The notes beneath the pieces were generated by a model. That model was given only the letters and a program-made list of their open reading frames with translations, was not told the DNA's origin and ran no database searches. This document shows positions 35,080-43,526 of a stretch of 62,077 nt of DNA, one piece after another. The position numbers were made by a program, and so were the translations under genes. The stretch spans positions 1 to 62,077 of the forward strand of contig JAAYCS010000095.1 of the NCBI GenBank assembly GCA_012729655.1. The letters run 5' to 3'. Each line of letters opens with the position of its first letter. Within the stretch, counting starts at the first letter, position 1. This stretch comes from Desulfovibrionales bacterium (lineage in GTDB: Bacteria > Desulfobacterota > Desulfovibrionia > Desulfovibrionales > Desulfomicrobiaceae).

Positions 35080-36248
35080 TGGACGGGCGCACGGCGTACC
35101 GTTTCGACCCGCACCAAATCGCCACGCCATCCTTTGTGGTGGACCTGGGGCTCATCCGGCAGAACCTGGACGTGCTGGCCGGGGTCAAGGCCCGCACGGG
35201 CTGCAGGATCCTGCTGGCCCTGAAAGGCTTTGCCATGTGGAGCGTCTTTCCGGTCCTGCGGCAGGTGCTGGACGGGGTCTGCGCCAGCTCGCCCCACGAG
35301 GCCAGGCTGGGCCGCGAGGAGTTCGGCCGCGAGGTGCACGTCTTTGCGGCCGGCTACTCCCAGGCCGACATCGTGGACCTCTGTGCCACGGCCGACCACA
35401 TCGTCTTCAACTCCTTCCGCCAGCTGGAGGCCTTCCGGGGCCTCATCGCCGAAGAGGCCACGCGCCTCGGGCGGGAGATCGAACTCGGCGTGCGCATCAA
35501 CCCCGAGCACTCCGAGGGCGCGGTGCCCATCTACGACCCGTGCTCGCCGGGTTCGCGTCTGGGGGTGCGGCGGCGGGACTTCCGTCCCGGTCTGCTGCAC
35601 GGGGTGACGGGCCTGCACTGGCACAACCTCTGCGAACAGAACGCCGACTGCCTGGAGCGGACCATCGCGGCCGCTGAAAAAGGCTTCGGGGAATTCTTCT
35701 CGCGCATGGAGTACGTCAACTTCGGTGGGGGCCACCATATCACCCGGCCTGACTACGACACGGACCTTTTGTGCCGGCTCATTAACGACTTCAAGCAGCG
35801 CCACGGCATGCAGGTCTACCTGGAGCCGGGCGAGGCCGTGGCCCTGAACTCGGGCTATCTGGTTTCCACGGTCCTCGACGTGACGCAGGCCGACATGCCC
35901 ATCGCCATCCTGGACACCTCGGTCCCGGCGCACATGCCCGACGTGCTGGAAATGCCGTACCGCCCGCACATCGTCGGCTCGGGCCTGCCCGGCGAGAAGG
36001 CTCACACCTACCGCCTGGGCGGCCTGTCCTGCCTGGCCGGGGACGTGGCCGGCGAGTACTCCTTCGACCGGCCCCTGGCCCCCGGCGACCGCCTGGTCTT
36101 CACGGACATGGCCCACTACTCCATGGTCAAGACCAATACCTTCAACGGCATCCAGCTGCCAAGCATCGCGGTCTTCGAACCCGAGGACGGTTCCATGCGC
36201 GTGGTGCGCAGCTTCGGCTACGAGGATTTCAAGGGTCGGCTGTCCTGA
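35079..36248 (+). CDS. nspC: Carboxynorspermidine/carboxyspermidine decarboxylase
   Basis: 389 residues from the ATG at 35079, overlapping the previous stop by one base. It is a fold-III PLP decarboxylase: PLP lysine K49 in L-L-A-L-K-G-F-A, G-L-H-W-H-N-L-C-E-Q near 175, G-G-G-H-H-I-T near 212, and the C-terminal L-A-G-D and D-M-A-H-Y segments. It removes the carboxyl group to finish spermidine or norspermidine by the AdoMet-independent route. A paired terminator lies just downstream. Confidence 0.95.
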   Translation: MDGRTAYRFDPHQIATPSFVVDLGLIRQNLDVLAGVKARTGCRILLALKGFAMWSVFPVLRQVLDGVCASSPHEARLGREEFGREVHVFAAGYSQADIVDLCATADHIVFNSFRQLEAFRGLIAEEATRLGREIELGVRINPEHSEGAVPIYDPCSPGSRLGVRRRDFRPGLLHGVTGLHWHNLCEQNADCLERTIAAAEKGFGEFFSRMEYVNFGGGHHITRPDYDTDLLCRLINDFKQRHGMQVYLEPGEAVALNSGYLVSTVLDVTQADMPIAILDTSVPAHMPDVLEMPYRPHIVGSGLPGEKAHTYRLGGLSCLAGDVAGEYSFDRPLAPGDRLVFTDMAHYSMVKTNTFNGIQLPSIAVFEPEDGSMRVVRSFGYEDFKGRLS

Positions 36249-36260
36249 AAGTCTTTGGGG

Positions 36261-36307
36261 AAAATCTGGGATCGCCCATCAAAATGACCGAGGTCACCCA
36301 GATTTTT
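36261..36307. terminator. Bidirectional terminator between nspC and the CMD-family gene
   Basis: AAAATCTGGG at 36261-36270 and CCCAGATTTT at 36297-36306 are perfect 10-bp complements. The A and T ends give U-tails in both directions, and a smaller hairpin sits in the loop. It separates convergent genes and overlaps the minus-strand stop codon. Confidence 0.8.
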
Positions 36308-36659
36308 GCTTCCCCTTGAAATACTCCATGGCCTTCAGCACGAAGCGGGCGTAGGCCCCGGCCTGGCCGCCGCCCATTTCGACGGCCACGTCGATGGTCT
36401 CGTAGATCTCCTGGTCCGTGGCGCCGTGCTGCATGGCCTGGTCCAGATGCCACTCCATGCACGGCTCGCACTTGGTGACGATGGAGATGGACAGGGCCAT
36501 GAGTTCCTTGGTCTTCCTGTTCAGGGCGCCGTCGGCAAAGGCCTTTTCCTCCAGTTCCAGGAACGGGGCGTAGGTCTTGACGTTCTTGAGAAACGTCAGG
36601 TGCAGGCGCTTGCGGTCTCTGACGCTCTGGTCGATCTTCATGAAATTCAGGTCGGGCAT
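36294..36659 (-). CDS. Carboxymuconolactone decarboxylase/AhpD-like family protein
   Basis: 121 residues. The CMD motif A-L-S-I-S-I-V-T-K-C-E-P-C-M-E-W-H (about 54-70) carries a C-x-x-C redox pair and the proton-relay histidine typical of AhpD-like members. G-A-T-D-x-E-I-x-E-T follows. Such proteins often act as thiol-disulfide or peroxidase partners rather than lactone decarboxylases; the substrate is unknown. It lies downstream of the half-length AEC gene on the same strand. Confidence 0.88.
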   Translation of the reverse strand: MPDLNFMKIDQSVRDRKRLHLTFLKNVKTYAPFLELEEKAFADGALNRKTKELMALSISIVTKCEPCMEWHLDQAMQHGATDQEIYETIDVAVEMGGGQAGAYARFVLKAMEYFKGKQKSG

Positions 36660-36710
36660 GTCGTTCTCCTTGAAATGAACATACGCACTCAGCGGAAGAG
36701 GGCGGGGTGG

Positions 36711-37112
36711 TCAGAGCAGCATGCCCAGGACCAGTGGCATGGTCCCCAGGGCCGCGCCGAAGGACAAACCCGCATCCACGGCCGACAGGGCCACATAGGT
36801 GTTTGGACGGATGGCCCCCTGGAAGACCGAGGTGAAGGAGGGCTCATCGCGCTGCACCAGGGGCCGGGCCGCCATGAGGATGAGGGCGACCAGGCTGATG
36901 GCGGCGAAGAGGGACGCGGCCATGAGCAGCACCGGCTGCTCCCCGACATGCATGGTGGTCAGCTTGCCCACGAGCAGGGCGGGAAAGAGGACATAGTAGG
37001 TCATCCGTTCGGCCTGAGGCCAGAAGGTGCAGCTGGGAAATTCGGCCTTGCGGAGCACGAAGCCGGTCAGGACGAGGATGAAGATCGGCAGGAGAGTCGG
37101 GAAAACGTTCAC
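36711..37112 (-). pseudogene. AEC-family (auxin efflux carrier) transporter, N-terminal half only
   Basis: 133 residues from a GTG at 37112, preceded by GGAGG at seven bases. It starts F-P-T-L-L-P-I-F-I-L-V-L-T-G-F-V-L-R-K, the typical AEC N-terminus, and keeps F-Q-G-A-I-R-P-N-T-Y near residue 100. It then stops after about five membrane segments, whereas the family is normally near 310 residues with ten. Only 51 bases lie between its stop and the next gene, so the second half is deleted, not frameshifted. A functional half-transporter is possible but less likely. Confidence 0.7.
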
Positions 37113-37288
37113 AGCGCACCTCCGCGCAGGGCTCCCTCTGGATTCAGGGCAGAGGCTGCCACCGGACATGGCCCGGAAGGCCAGGCCTCACCGTGTGGAC
37201 GCCCTTTTGGTCGCCATGGGGGGACCACGGTGGGATTCCCTTTCTCTTCACGGGACAGCGGCCCGAAAGGGAAACGCGCATGCCCGGG

Positions 37289-37621
37289 TTATCTGGCCGC
37301 CGGGAGAAATGCCGTCTGGCGGGCGAAGAAGAAGGCCTTGTCGAAGGGTCCCATGCTGCCGGTCTCGGCCATGAGGGTGAAGTACTCCACCCGGCCGTAG
37401 CGGCGGGTCAGCTCCGGCCGCACTCCCATGAGCGCGTAGTACTCGGCCTTGCGCATGGGCCGATCGCTCTGGGTCAGGTCGTAGACCGCGTCCTCGACCT
37501 CGGCCCAGGCGTGGACCACGAACCCCGGCCCGCCAGGGATCCAGGCGTGCACCACCTCCGCCATCTCGCTCTCGCTGCAGATTTCCATGGCCGCGGCAAA
37601 ACATTGTTCTCTGTATTCCAT
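37289..37621 (-). CDS. Conserved hypothetical protein with H-A-W-x-E motif
   Basis: 110 residues from the ATG at 37621, with AAGGAG at 37627-37632; the longer in-frame extension reads antisense through the hydantoinase gene. Visible features are V-V-H-A-W-x-E-V-E-D-A-V-Y-D (about 51-64), a P-M-x-K-A-E-Y-Y segment and many aromatic residues; no signal peptide or membrane segment. The H-A-W-x-E / V-Y-D pattern recalls small transglutaminase-like proteins but no Cys-His-Asp triad can be assigned. It starts 10 bases after the hydantoinase stop and is probably in its operon. Confidence 0.65.
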   Translation of the reverse strand: MEYREQCFAAAMEICSESEMAEVVHAWIPGGPGFVVHAWAEVEDAVYDLTQSDRPMRKAEYYALMGVRPELTRRYGRVEYFTLMAETGSMGPFDKAFFFARQTAFLPAAR

Positions 37622-37631
37622 GGCTGCTCCT

Positions 37632-39305
37632 TCATCGGTTTTCTGTGTTGGGGCGCATGATGGCCGCGCCCACGGCGTTGCCGACCTGGTAATGGTCCGG
37701 GAAGGTGACCACAGTGCCGAGCTTTCGGGCCACCTCCGGCAAAAGAAAGGGTGCCGCCGCGCCGATGCCGACCATGCGCGGGCGCAGGCGGACGGAAATG
37801 TCGAGCAGGGGGCTGGGTTCATCCTGGTTCAGGAAGCGGGCCAGGGCCGGGCCGACTTCACGGGTGCCCAGGGCGCAGAGGATGGCCGAGGTCAGGGTGT
37901 CCCGGGCGTTGTCGAGGACCAGCCGGCAGAATTCGCGGACCCCGAGGCCCAGGAGCAAGGCCAGGGCTTCCGCGCCTCGCCTGGCGGGCTCCTCGCGGCC
38001 CAGACCCAGGGTGCCCAGCACGTGCAGGGCATCGGTGGGGGTGAAGCCGCAGGCCGAGACCTGGCGGCGGGAGGAGAGCCTGGCGACGGCCTTCTCCAGA
38101 CTGGCTTCGGCCATGCCCAGTTCCTCGCGCAGCTGTTTGGGGGTGGCTGGTCCGTGGCGGGCGAGCCAGTCCAGGAGGGGATCGCCGCTGCCGGTGGCGG
38201 GCGCGTCCAGCAACGGGAAGACGCACTGGGCCAGAAGATCAGGGCCGATCCAGGCCGCCGGGTCGGTCAGGGTGCCCAAGACTGCCCCCTGGGCGTACAG
38301 GTGGGCCTGGCACAGGGGCACGACCCGATCCGGACCCAGGACAATGCGCCCGTCCTGGAGGCGGACCAGGCTGTCCCCGCCCAGGCCCACGGTGTACATC
38401 TCCACGGCCTGCACATGGGTGCGCCAGGCGCCGATGGTCATTCCCTCCTCGCGGATGACGGGGCCCCCGTCGCGGATGAGGGTGATGTCCGTGGTGGTTC
38501 CCCCCACGTCCACGACCAGAACCGTCTGCCCTGGCTCGGCGTGGCTGCCGAACAGGGCCGTGGCCGCGGGTCCGCTGGCCACCGTGGCCGAGGAATGGAG
38601 CAGGGCCTGCTCCAGGTCCATGGCCTGGCAGTCGCCGCGCACGATGCGCACGGGGCAGGACAAGCCCAGGGCCTGCATGGACGCCCCGATGCTGCGCAGG
38701 AAATCCTGCATCACGGGGAGCAGGCGGGCGTTGAGGATGGCCGTGGTGGCCCGCTCCTGCATGCCGGGTCGGGAGCTGGCCTGGTGGGAGCAGAACACGG
38801 GCTTGGTCCTGTCCATGAGTTGGACGGCTTTGGCCGCCACCAGTTCGTGCGTCGGGTCGTCCACGGCCAGCAGGGAGCAGATGGCGTAGGCATCCACCTT
38901 GGGCCGCATCTCCAGGATGCCCTGCAGTAAAAATTCCATGCCCAGGGGTTCGGCCTCCACGCCTTTGGCCTTGTGCCCTCCCGGGATGTAGCGCAGCTCC
39001 GTCGCGGGGACGTCCATGCGCTTGTCGTGGCCGATGACGAAGAGCCCGACCTCTGCCCCCTTGTTCTCCACCAGGGCGTTGGTGGCCAGGGTGGTGGAAA
39101 CGCAGACCAGGGAGATGGCGCCGGGCTCGACGGACGAATCCCGGAGCACCTCTTCCAGGGCCAGCCCGATGGCCAGGGCCGGGTTGTGGGCCGTGGTCGG
39201 GACCTTGGCGCTGGTCAGGACGCGGCCCGACCCCTGGTCGAGGACCACGGCGTCGGTGTAGGTTCCACCGGTGTCGATGCCGATGACGAAACAAGGTGTA
39301 GGCAT
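37632..39305 (-). CDS. Hydantoinase/oxoprolinase (HyuA-like) family protein
   Basis: 557 residues. The N-terminal Hydant_A_N start is G-I-D-T-G-G-T-Y-T-D-A-V (about 9-20). V-D-V-G-G-T-T-T-D-I-T-L lies near 240, the second ASKHA phosphate loop. It is shorter than the typical 650-700-residue HyuA, and no HyuB subunit follows. Residues about 375-430 look like a winged-helix segment (L-L-D-W-L-A-R-H-G-P-A-T-P-K-Q-L-R-E-E-L-G-M type). Members hydrolyse cyclic imides or 5-oxoproline with ATP; this substrate is unknown. Confidence 0.85.
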   Translation of the reverse strand: MPTPCFVIGIDTGGTYTDAVVLDQGSGRVLTSAKVPTTAHNPALAIGLALEEVLRDSSVEPGAISLVCVSTTLATNALVENKGAEVGLFVIGHDKRMDVPATELRYIPGGHKAKGVEAEPLGMEFLLQGILEMRPKVDAYAICSLLAVDDPTHELVAAKAVQLMDRTKPVFCSHQASSRPGMQERATTAILNARLLPVMQDFLRSIGASMQALGLSCPVRIVRGDCQAMDLEQALLHSSATVASGPAATALFGSHAEPGQTVLVVDVGGTTTDITLIRDGGPVIREEGMTIGAWRTHVQAVEMYTVGLGGDSLVRLQDGRIVLGPDRVVPLCQAHLYAQGAVLGTLTDPAAWIGPDLLAQCVFPLLDAPATGSGDPLLDWLARHGPATPKQLREELGMAEASLEKAVARLSSRRQVSACGFTPTDALHVLGTLGLGREEPARRGAEALALLLGLGVREFCRLVLDNARDTLTSAILCALGTREVGPALARFLNQDEPSPLLDISVRLRPRMVGIGAAAPFLLPEVARKLGTVVTFPDHYQVGNAVGAAIMRPNTENR

Positions 39306-39504
39306 GGAAATTTCCGTGAAAGAGTCCCTGGATCCGCGACTCCCATAAGGATTTCCTCCCGGTCCGTAAACCCCGGGTCAAGGCCGCATGGGCCGTGTAG
39401 ACTCGGATCCGGCCGCGGCCTGTGCAGAGGGAAGTGGAGCGTCCGCCGCCCTTGCCAAGTGTCGGGCATCGGGTTAGGGCCACGAAAAAATCAAGGAGTT
39501 CACC

Positions 39505-39786
39505 ATGGCCAAAGCACGTGCCCGTCACATCCTGGTGGCGACCGAAGAGGTCTGCCAGACCCTGAAGAAGAAGATCACCGAGGAAGGCGGAGACTTCGCC
39601 GAACTCGCCCGCAATTATTCCCAGTGCCCTTCAGGCCGCCGCGGCGGCGATCTGGGCACCTTCGGACCGGGTCAGATGGTGCCTGAATTCGACCACGTCT
39701 GCTTCAACGAAGCCGTGGGGGTGGTCCATGGTCCGGTCAAGACCCAGTTCGGCTACCACCTGGTGGAAGTGACCGAGCGCTCCTGA
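39505..39786 (+). CDS. ppiC: Small cytoplasmic parvulin-type peptidyl-prolyl isomerase
   Basis: 93 residues, a single parvulin domain without signal peptide: A-R-H-I-L-V-A near the start, F-A-E-L-A-R-N-Y-S-Q-C-P-S-G-R-R-G-G-D-L-G (about 31-51), and F-G-Y-H-L-V-E-V near the end. Size and motifs match E. coli PpiC. CAAGGAG lies eight bases before the ATG, and a strong terminator follows. It isomerises X-Pro bonds during folding. Confidence 0.93.
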   Translation: MAKARARHILVATEEVCQTLKKKITEEGGDFAELARNYSQCPSGRRGGDLGTFGPGQMVPEFDHVCFNEAVGVVHGPVKTQFGYHLVEVTERS

Positions 39787-39812
39787 GGCCGCCGCGCCAC
39801 CCTGTCTCGTGG

Positions 39813-39844
39813 AAACCGGGCTGCTTGGTGGCCCGGTTTTTTTT
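39813..39844 (+). terminator. Rho-independent terminator after ppiC
   Basis: AAACCGGGC (39813-39821) pairs perfectly with GCCCGGTTT (39831-39839) and runs into a tract of eight T. Confidence 0.92.
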
Positions 39845-39845
39845 G

Positions 39846-39935
39846 GGAAAAGAGAATGGGAATTATGTGAGTCATGGGACTCATGCATAAAGACCCATAC
39901 ATCCCAGACCTCCCATAATTCCCATTCTCTTTTCC
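39846..39935. repeat. 22-bp perfect inverted repeat in the mtnA leader
   Basis: The 22 bases 39846-39867 are the exact complement of 39914-39935, with a 46-base loop that itself contains a GAGTC/GACTC mini-stem. Read from the right on the minus strand, the sequence consists of roughly 9-base repeats of the form ATGGGANNT. The right arm ends directly against the mtnA ribosome-binding site (GAGGA at 39936). It lies between the ppiC terminator and mtnA. Confidence 0.85.
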
Positions 39936-39945
39936 GAGGAATCAC

Positions 39946-40989
39946 ATGGAAGACCACATTCGATTCGACGCAGAAAACTGTGCCCTGCTCCTGCTTGACC
40001 AGCGCAAGTTGCCCCTGGTGGAGGAGACGTTTGTCTGCCGCACGGTGGAGGACGTGGTCTTCGCCCTGCAGACCATGGTCGTGCGCGGGGCCCCGGCCAT
40101 CGGCGTCAGCGCGGCCTACGGCTGCTGCATCGCCCTCAGGCAGGCCCTAACGGCCGGTGCGTACTGGATGAACGAGCTGGGACGCCTGCTCAATCTCCTG
40201 GCCCAGGCCCGGCCCACGGCCGTCAACCTGGCCTGGGCCGTGGGCGAGATGCGCACGGCCTGGGGCGGTGCCCATGATCCCCGCCTCCTGGCCGGGGTTT
40301 GGCTGGCCCTGGCCAGGAAGATCCAGGCCGACGACATCGCCGCCAACAAGGCCATGGGCCGCTTCGGGGGCGCGCTCCTCAATGACGGGGACACGGTCAT
40401 GACCCACTGCAACGCCGGGGCCTTGGCCACGGCCGGGTACGGCACGGCCCTGGGCGTGATCCGGGGCGCGGTGGACATGGGCAAGCGGATCGCGGTCATC
40501 GCCAACGAGACCAGGCCCTTCCTGCAGGGGGCGAGGCTGACGGCCTACGAGCTGCACAAGGACGGCATTCCCGTGACCGTGGCCTGTGACAACGCCTGCT
40601 CTCTCCTCATGCGCCGGGGCCTGGTGGACAAGGTCGTGGTCGGGGCGGACCGCATCGTGGCCAACGGGGACGTGGCCAACAAGATCGGCACCTCCGGGGT
40701 GGCCATCCTGGCCCGGCATTACGGCATCCCCTTTTATGTGGCCGCGCCCAGCTCCACCTTCGACCTGGACACCGCCGACGGCGGGCTCATCCCCATCGAG
40801 GAGCGCACGCCGCTGGAGGTGACCCACGTGGGCGGGGCCCGGATCACGCCGGACCAAGTCCCGGTCTTCAACTTTGCCTTCGACGTGACCGAGAGCGCCC
40901 TGATCACCGGGATCATCACCGAGCTCGGGGTCCTTTACCCCCCCTACACCTCTATTGCCGCAACCATCGGCCAGAGAGCCTGCACATGA
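39946..40989 (+). CDS. mtnA: Methylthioribose-1-phosphate isomerase
   Basis: 347 residues, eIF2B-related fold. [12 protein letters not shown] (about 48-59) contains the substrate-binding site, [15 protein letters not shown] near 150 holds the catalytic cysteine, and [17 protein letters not shown] near 230 has the catalytic aspartate. It converts methylthioribose-1-P to methylthioribulose-1-P in methionine salvage or related 5-deoxysugar salvage. No other mtn gene is in the window. It overlaps der by 4 bases (ATGA). Confidence 0.94.
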   Translation: MEDHIRFDAENCALLLLDQRKLPLVEETFVCRTVEDVVFALQTMVVRGAPAIGVSAAYGCCIALRQALTAGAYWMNELGRLLNLLAQARPTAVNLAWAVGEMRTAWGGAHDPRLLAGVWLALARKIQADDIAANKAMGRFGGALLNDGDTVMTHCNAGALATAGYGTALGVIRGAVDMGKRIAVIANETRPFLQGARLTAYELHKDGIPVTVACDNACSLLMRRGLVDKVVVGADRIVANGDVANKIGTSGVAILARHYGIPFYVAAPSSTFDLDTADGGLIPIEERTPLEVTHVGGARITPDQVPVFNFAFDVTESALITGIITELGVLYPPYTSIAATIGQRACT

Positions 40990-42320
40990 ACGAGCTGCTC
41001 CCCTTGGTGGCCCTCATCGGCCGTCCCAACGTCGGCAAGTCCACCCTTTTCAACCGCCTGCTCAAAAAGCGGGTGTCCATCACCCACGACATGCCCGGGG
41101 TGACCCGGGACTCCATCTTCTGCACCGTGCGCGGGGAGGAAAGGCTCTACACCCTGGTGGACACGGGCGGCATCGTCCCGGACTCCAGCGACGAGATCGA
41201 GATGGACATCTTCCAGCAGGCCCGCGAGGCCATGGAGAACGCTGACCTCATCCTCTTCGTGGTCGACGGCCGCCAGGGACTGCACCCCCAGGACGAGCAG
41301 GTGTCCCAATACCTGCGCCAGTCCGGCAGAGAGGTGCGCGTGGTCGTGAACAAGGTCGACGGCCCGGAGCAGGAGGAGGCCCTGTCCGCCGAATTCTACG
41401 CCCTGGGGTTTCCCCTGCATTGCGTGTCCGCTGCCCAAGGGTTCGGCATGGGCGATCTGCGGGAGGTCATCGAGTCCGTCCTGCCCTTGGCCGGGGCGGA
41501 CGGGGAGACGGCCCAAGCAGCCAGGGGCCTCAAGATCGCCCTTTTAGGCAGGCCCAACGCGGGCAAGTCGTCCACCATCAACGCCCTGCTGGGCAAGAAG
41601 AGGCTCATGGTCAGCTCAGAAGCCGGCACCACCCGGGACTGCGTGGACGTGGCCGTGGAGCGCGGGGGCAAGGTCTACACCTTCGTGGACACGGCCGGGG
41701 TGCGCCGCAAGTCCAGGGTCACGGAGTCCCTTGAATACTTCAGTGTGGTGCACGCCTTGCAGGCGGCCAGGCGGGCCGACGTGGTCGTTCTGGTCCTGGA
41801 CGTCATGTCCGGAGTGGTGGGGCAGGACAAACGGCTGCTGTCCTTTCTGGACGCGGAGAAGATCCCTTTCGTCATCCTGGTCAACAAGATCGACCTGCTG
41901 ACCAAGGATCAGCTGGCCCAGGCCAAGAAGGGCCTGACCGAGGATTTCGCCTTCTGCGCCCACGTGCCTGTGCTGTACGCTTCCTCCGTGTCCATGGCCG
42001 GCCTGGGCGGGCTGCTGCCCCTGGTGGACAAGCTCTGGGAGCAGTGCGGGCGGCGTCTGGGCACCGGGGAACTGAACCGCCTGGTCAAGCTGGTGGCCGA
42101 GCGCCATCAGCCCCCGGTCGTGGGCGGGCGTCGGGGCAAGATCTACTACATGACCCAGGCCGAGACCAGGCCGCCGACCTTCGTCTTCTTCGTCAACGAC
42201 GAGAACCTGTTCGGGGGCAGCTATGTGCGCTACCTGGAGAACCAGCTGCGCAAGGTCTTCCTGCTGGACAAGACCCCCGTGCGCATGGTCTTCCGTTCCA
42301 GCCACGACACGCAGAGATAG
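40986..42320 (+). CDS. der: Ribosome-biogenesis GTPase Der (EngA)
   Basis: 444 residues with two tandem G domains and a KH-like C-terminus. G1 motifs are G-R-P-N-V-G-K-S (about 11) and G-R-P-N-A-G-K-S (about 187). G3 is D-T-G-G and D-T-A-G, and G4 N-K-V-D and N-K-I-D. The C-terminal region ends F-R-S-S-H. It acts in 50S subunit assembly. It is translationally coupled to mtnA. Confidence 0.97.
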   Translation: MNELLPLVALIGRPNVGKSTLFNRLLKKRVSITHDMPGVTRDSIFCTVRGEERLYTLVDTGGIVPDSSDEIEMDIFQQAREAMENADLILFVVDGRQGLHPQDEQVSQYLRQSGREVRVVVNKVDGPEQEEALSAEFYALGFPLHCVSAAQGFGMGDLREVIESVLPLAGADGETAQAARGLKIALLGRPNAGKSSTINALLGKKRLMVSSEAGTTRDCVDVAVERGGKVYTFVDTAGVRRKSRVTESLEYFSVVHALQAARRADVVVLVLDVMSGVVGQDKRLLSFLDAEKIPFVILVNKIDLLTKDQLAQAKKGLTEDFAFCAHVPVLYASSVSMAGLGGLLPLVDKLWEQCGRRLGTGELNRLVKLVAERHQPPVVGGRRGKIYYMTQAETRPPTFVFFVNDENLFGGSYVRYLENQLRKVFLLDKTPVRMVFRSSHDTQR

Positions 42321-42436
42321 GTTCCCCGGCCGGCCTCCCTTGACCGGGCAGGCCCATTGCCCTAGTGTTTCCGGGCGCTGCGGGTATTTCGCCGGCAGCC
42401 CCTTTCCGGTCCGCATCAAGCCCTCAAGGAGGATAT

Positions 42437-43369
42437 ATGGTTCAGAAAGCTGACAAGATCTGGTTCGACGGCAAGCTCGTGCCCTGGGACGAGGCGCAGG
42501 TGCATGTCCTGACCCACACCCTGCACTACGGGGTGGGGGTGTTCGAGGGCATCCGCTCCTACGTCACGGCTGACGGAGGGTCCGCGGTGTTCAGGCTGGA
42601 GGAGCACGTGGACCGGCTCTTCCTTTCGGCCAAGATCAACGAGATGGTCATTCCCTTCTCCCGGGAGGAGATCTGCGCGGCCATCGTCGACACCCTGGTG
42701 GCCAACAAGATGGCCGAAGCCTACATCCGCCCCTTGAGTTTCATCGGCGCAGGCGTCATGGGCGTCTTTCCCGGGAACAACCCCATCCAAACCATCATCG
42801 CCACCTGGCCCTGGGGTGCGTACCTGGGCGCCGAGGCGCTGGAAAAGGGGATCCGGGTCAAGACCTCGACCTTCACCCGCCACCACGTCAACATCATGAT
42901 GACCAAGTCCAAGACCTGCGGCAACTACGTCAATTCCGTCCTGGCCAAGCGGGAGGCCCTGGCCGAGGGCTACAACGAGGCCCTCATGCTCGACACCGAG
43001 GGCTACGTGTCCGAGGCCACGGGCGAGAACATCTTCCTTGTGCGCAACGGGGTGATCAAGACCCCGCCCCTGGGCTCCATCCTGGCCGGCATCACCCGCG
43101 AGGCCATCATGCTGCTGGCCGATGATCTGGGCTACACCGTGGTCGAGGACCGTTTCACCCGCGACGAGCTGTACAGCGCCGACGAGGCCTTTTTCAGCGG
43201 CACGGCCGCCGAGGTGACCCCCATCCGGGAAGTGGACCGCCGGATCATCGGGCAGGGCTGCCGCGGCCCGGTCACGGGAGCCCTGCAGGAGGCCTATTTC
43301 AAGGTCCTGCACGGCGAGAACCCCAAATACGGCAAATGGCTGACCCGCTACTCTGTGTCCGGTTCGTAG
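42437..43369 (+). CDS. ilvE: Branched-chain amino-acid aminotransferase
   Basis: 310 residues from the ATG at 42437, with AAGGAGG at 42425-42431; longer in-frame starts lie in the der-ilvE gap. This is a fold-IV PLP enzyme: [13 protein letters not shown] near residue 33, the PLP lysine region [10 protein letters not shown] near 160, and E-A-T-G-E-N-I-F near 195. It transfers amino groups to make valine, leucine and isoleucine. Confidence 0.95.
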   Translation: MVQKADKIWFDGKLVPWDEAQVHVLTHTLHYGVGVFEGIRSYVTADGGSAVFRLEEHVDRLFLSAKINEMVIPFSREEICAAIVDTLVANKMAEAYIRPLSFIGAGVMGVFPGNNPIQTIIATWPWGAYLGAEALEKGIRVKTSTFTRHHVNIMMTKSKTCGNYVNSVLAKREALAEGYNEALMLDTEGYVSEATGENIFLVRNGVIKTPPLGSILAGITREAIMLLADDLGYTVVEDRFTRDELYSADEAFFSGTAAEVTPIREVDRRIIGQGCRGPVTGALQEAYFKVLHGENPKYGKWLTRYSVSGS

Positions 43370-43526
43370 GCGGACCGGGCCCCTGTGTTTCCCCCTCCTG
43401 CGCAGGGTCCGGCATGGGCCTCGCGCAGGGGGATGGCCTTTGCAGGGTTCTCGCCGGGAGGACCGCAAACCCCGGCAAACCCCTGCCCGTTTTCCCCCCA
43501 CCGTCTAACCCCGAACCCCGGACTCC

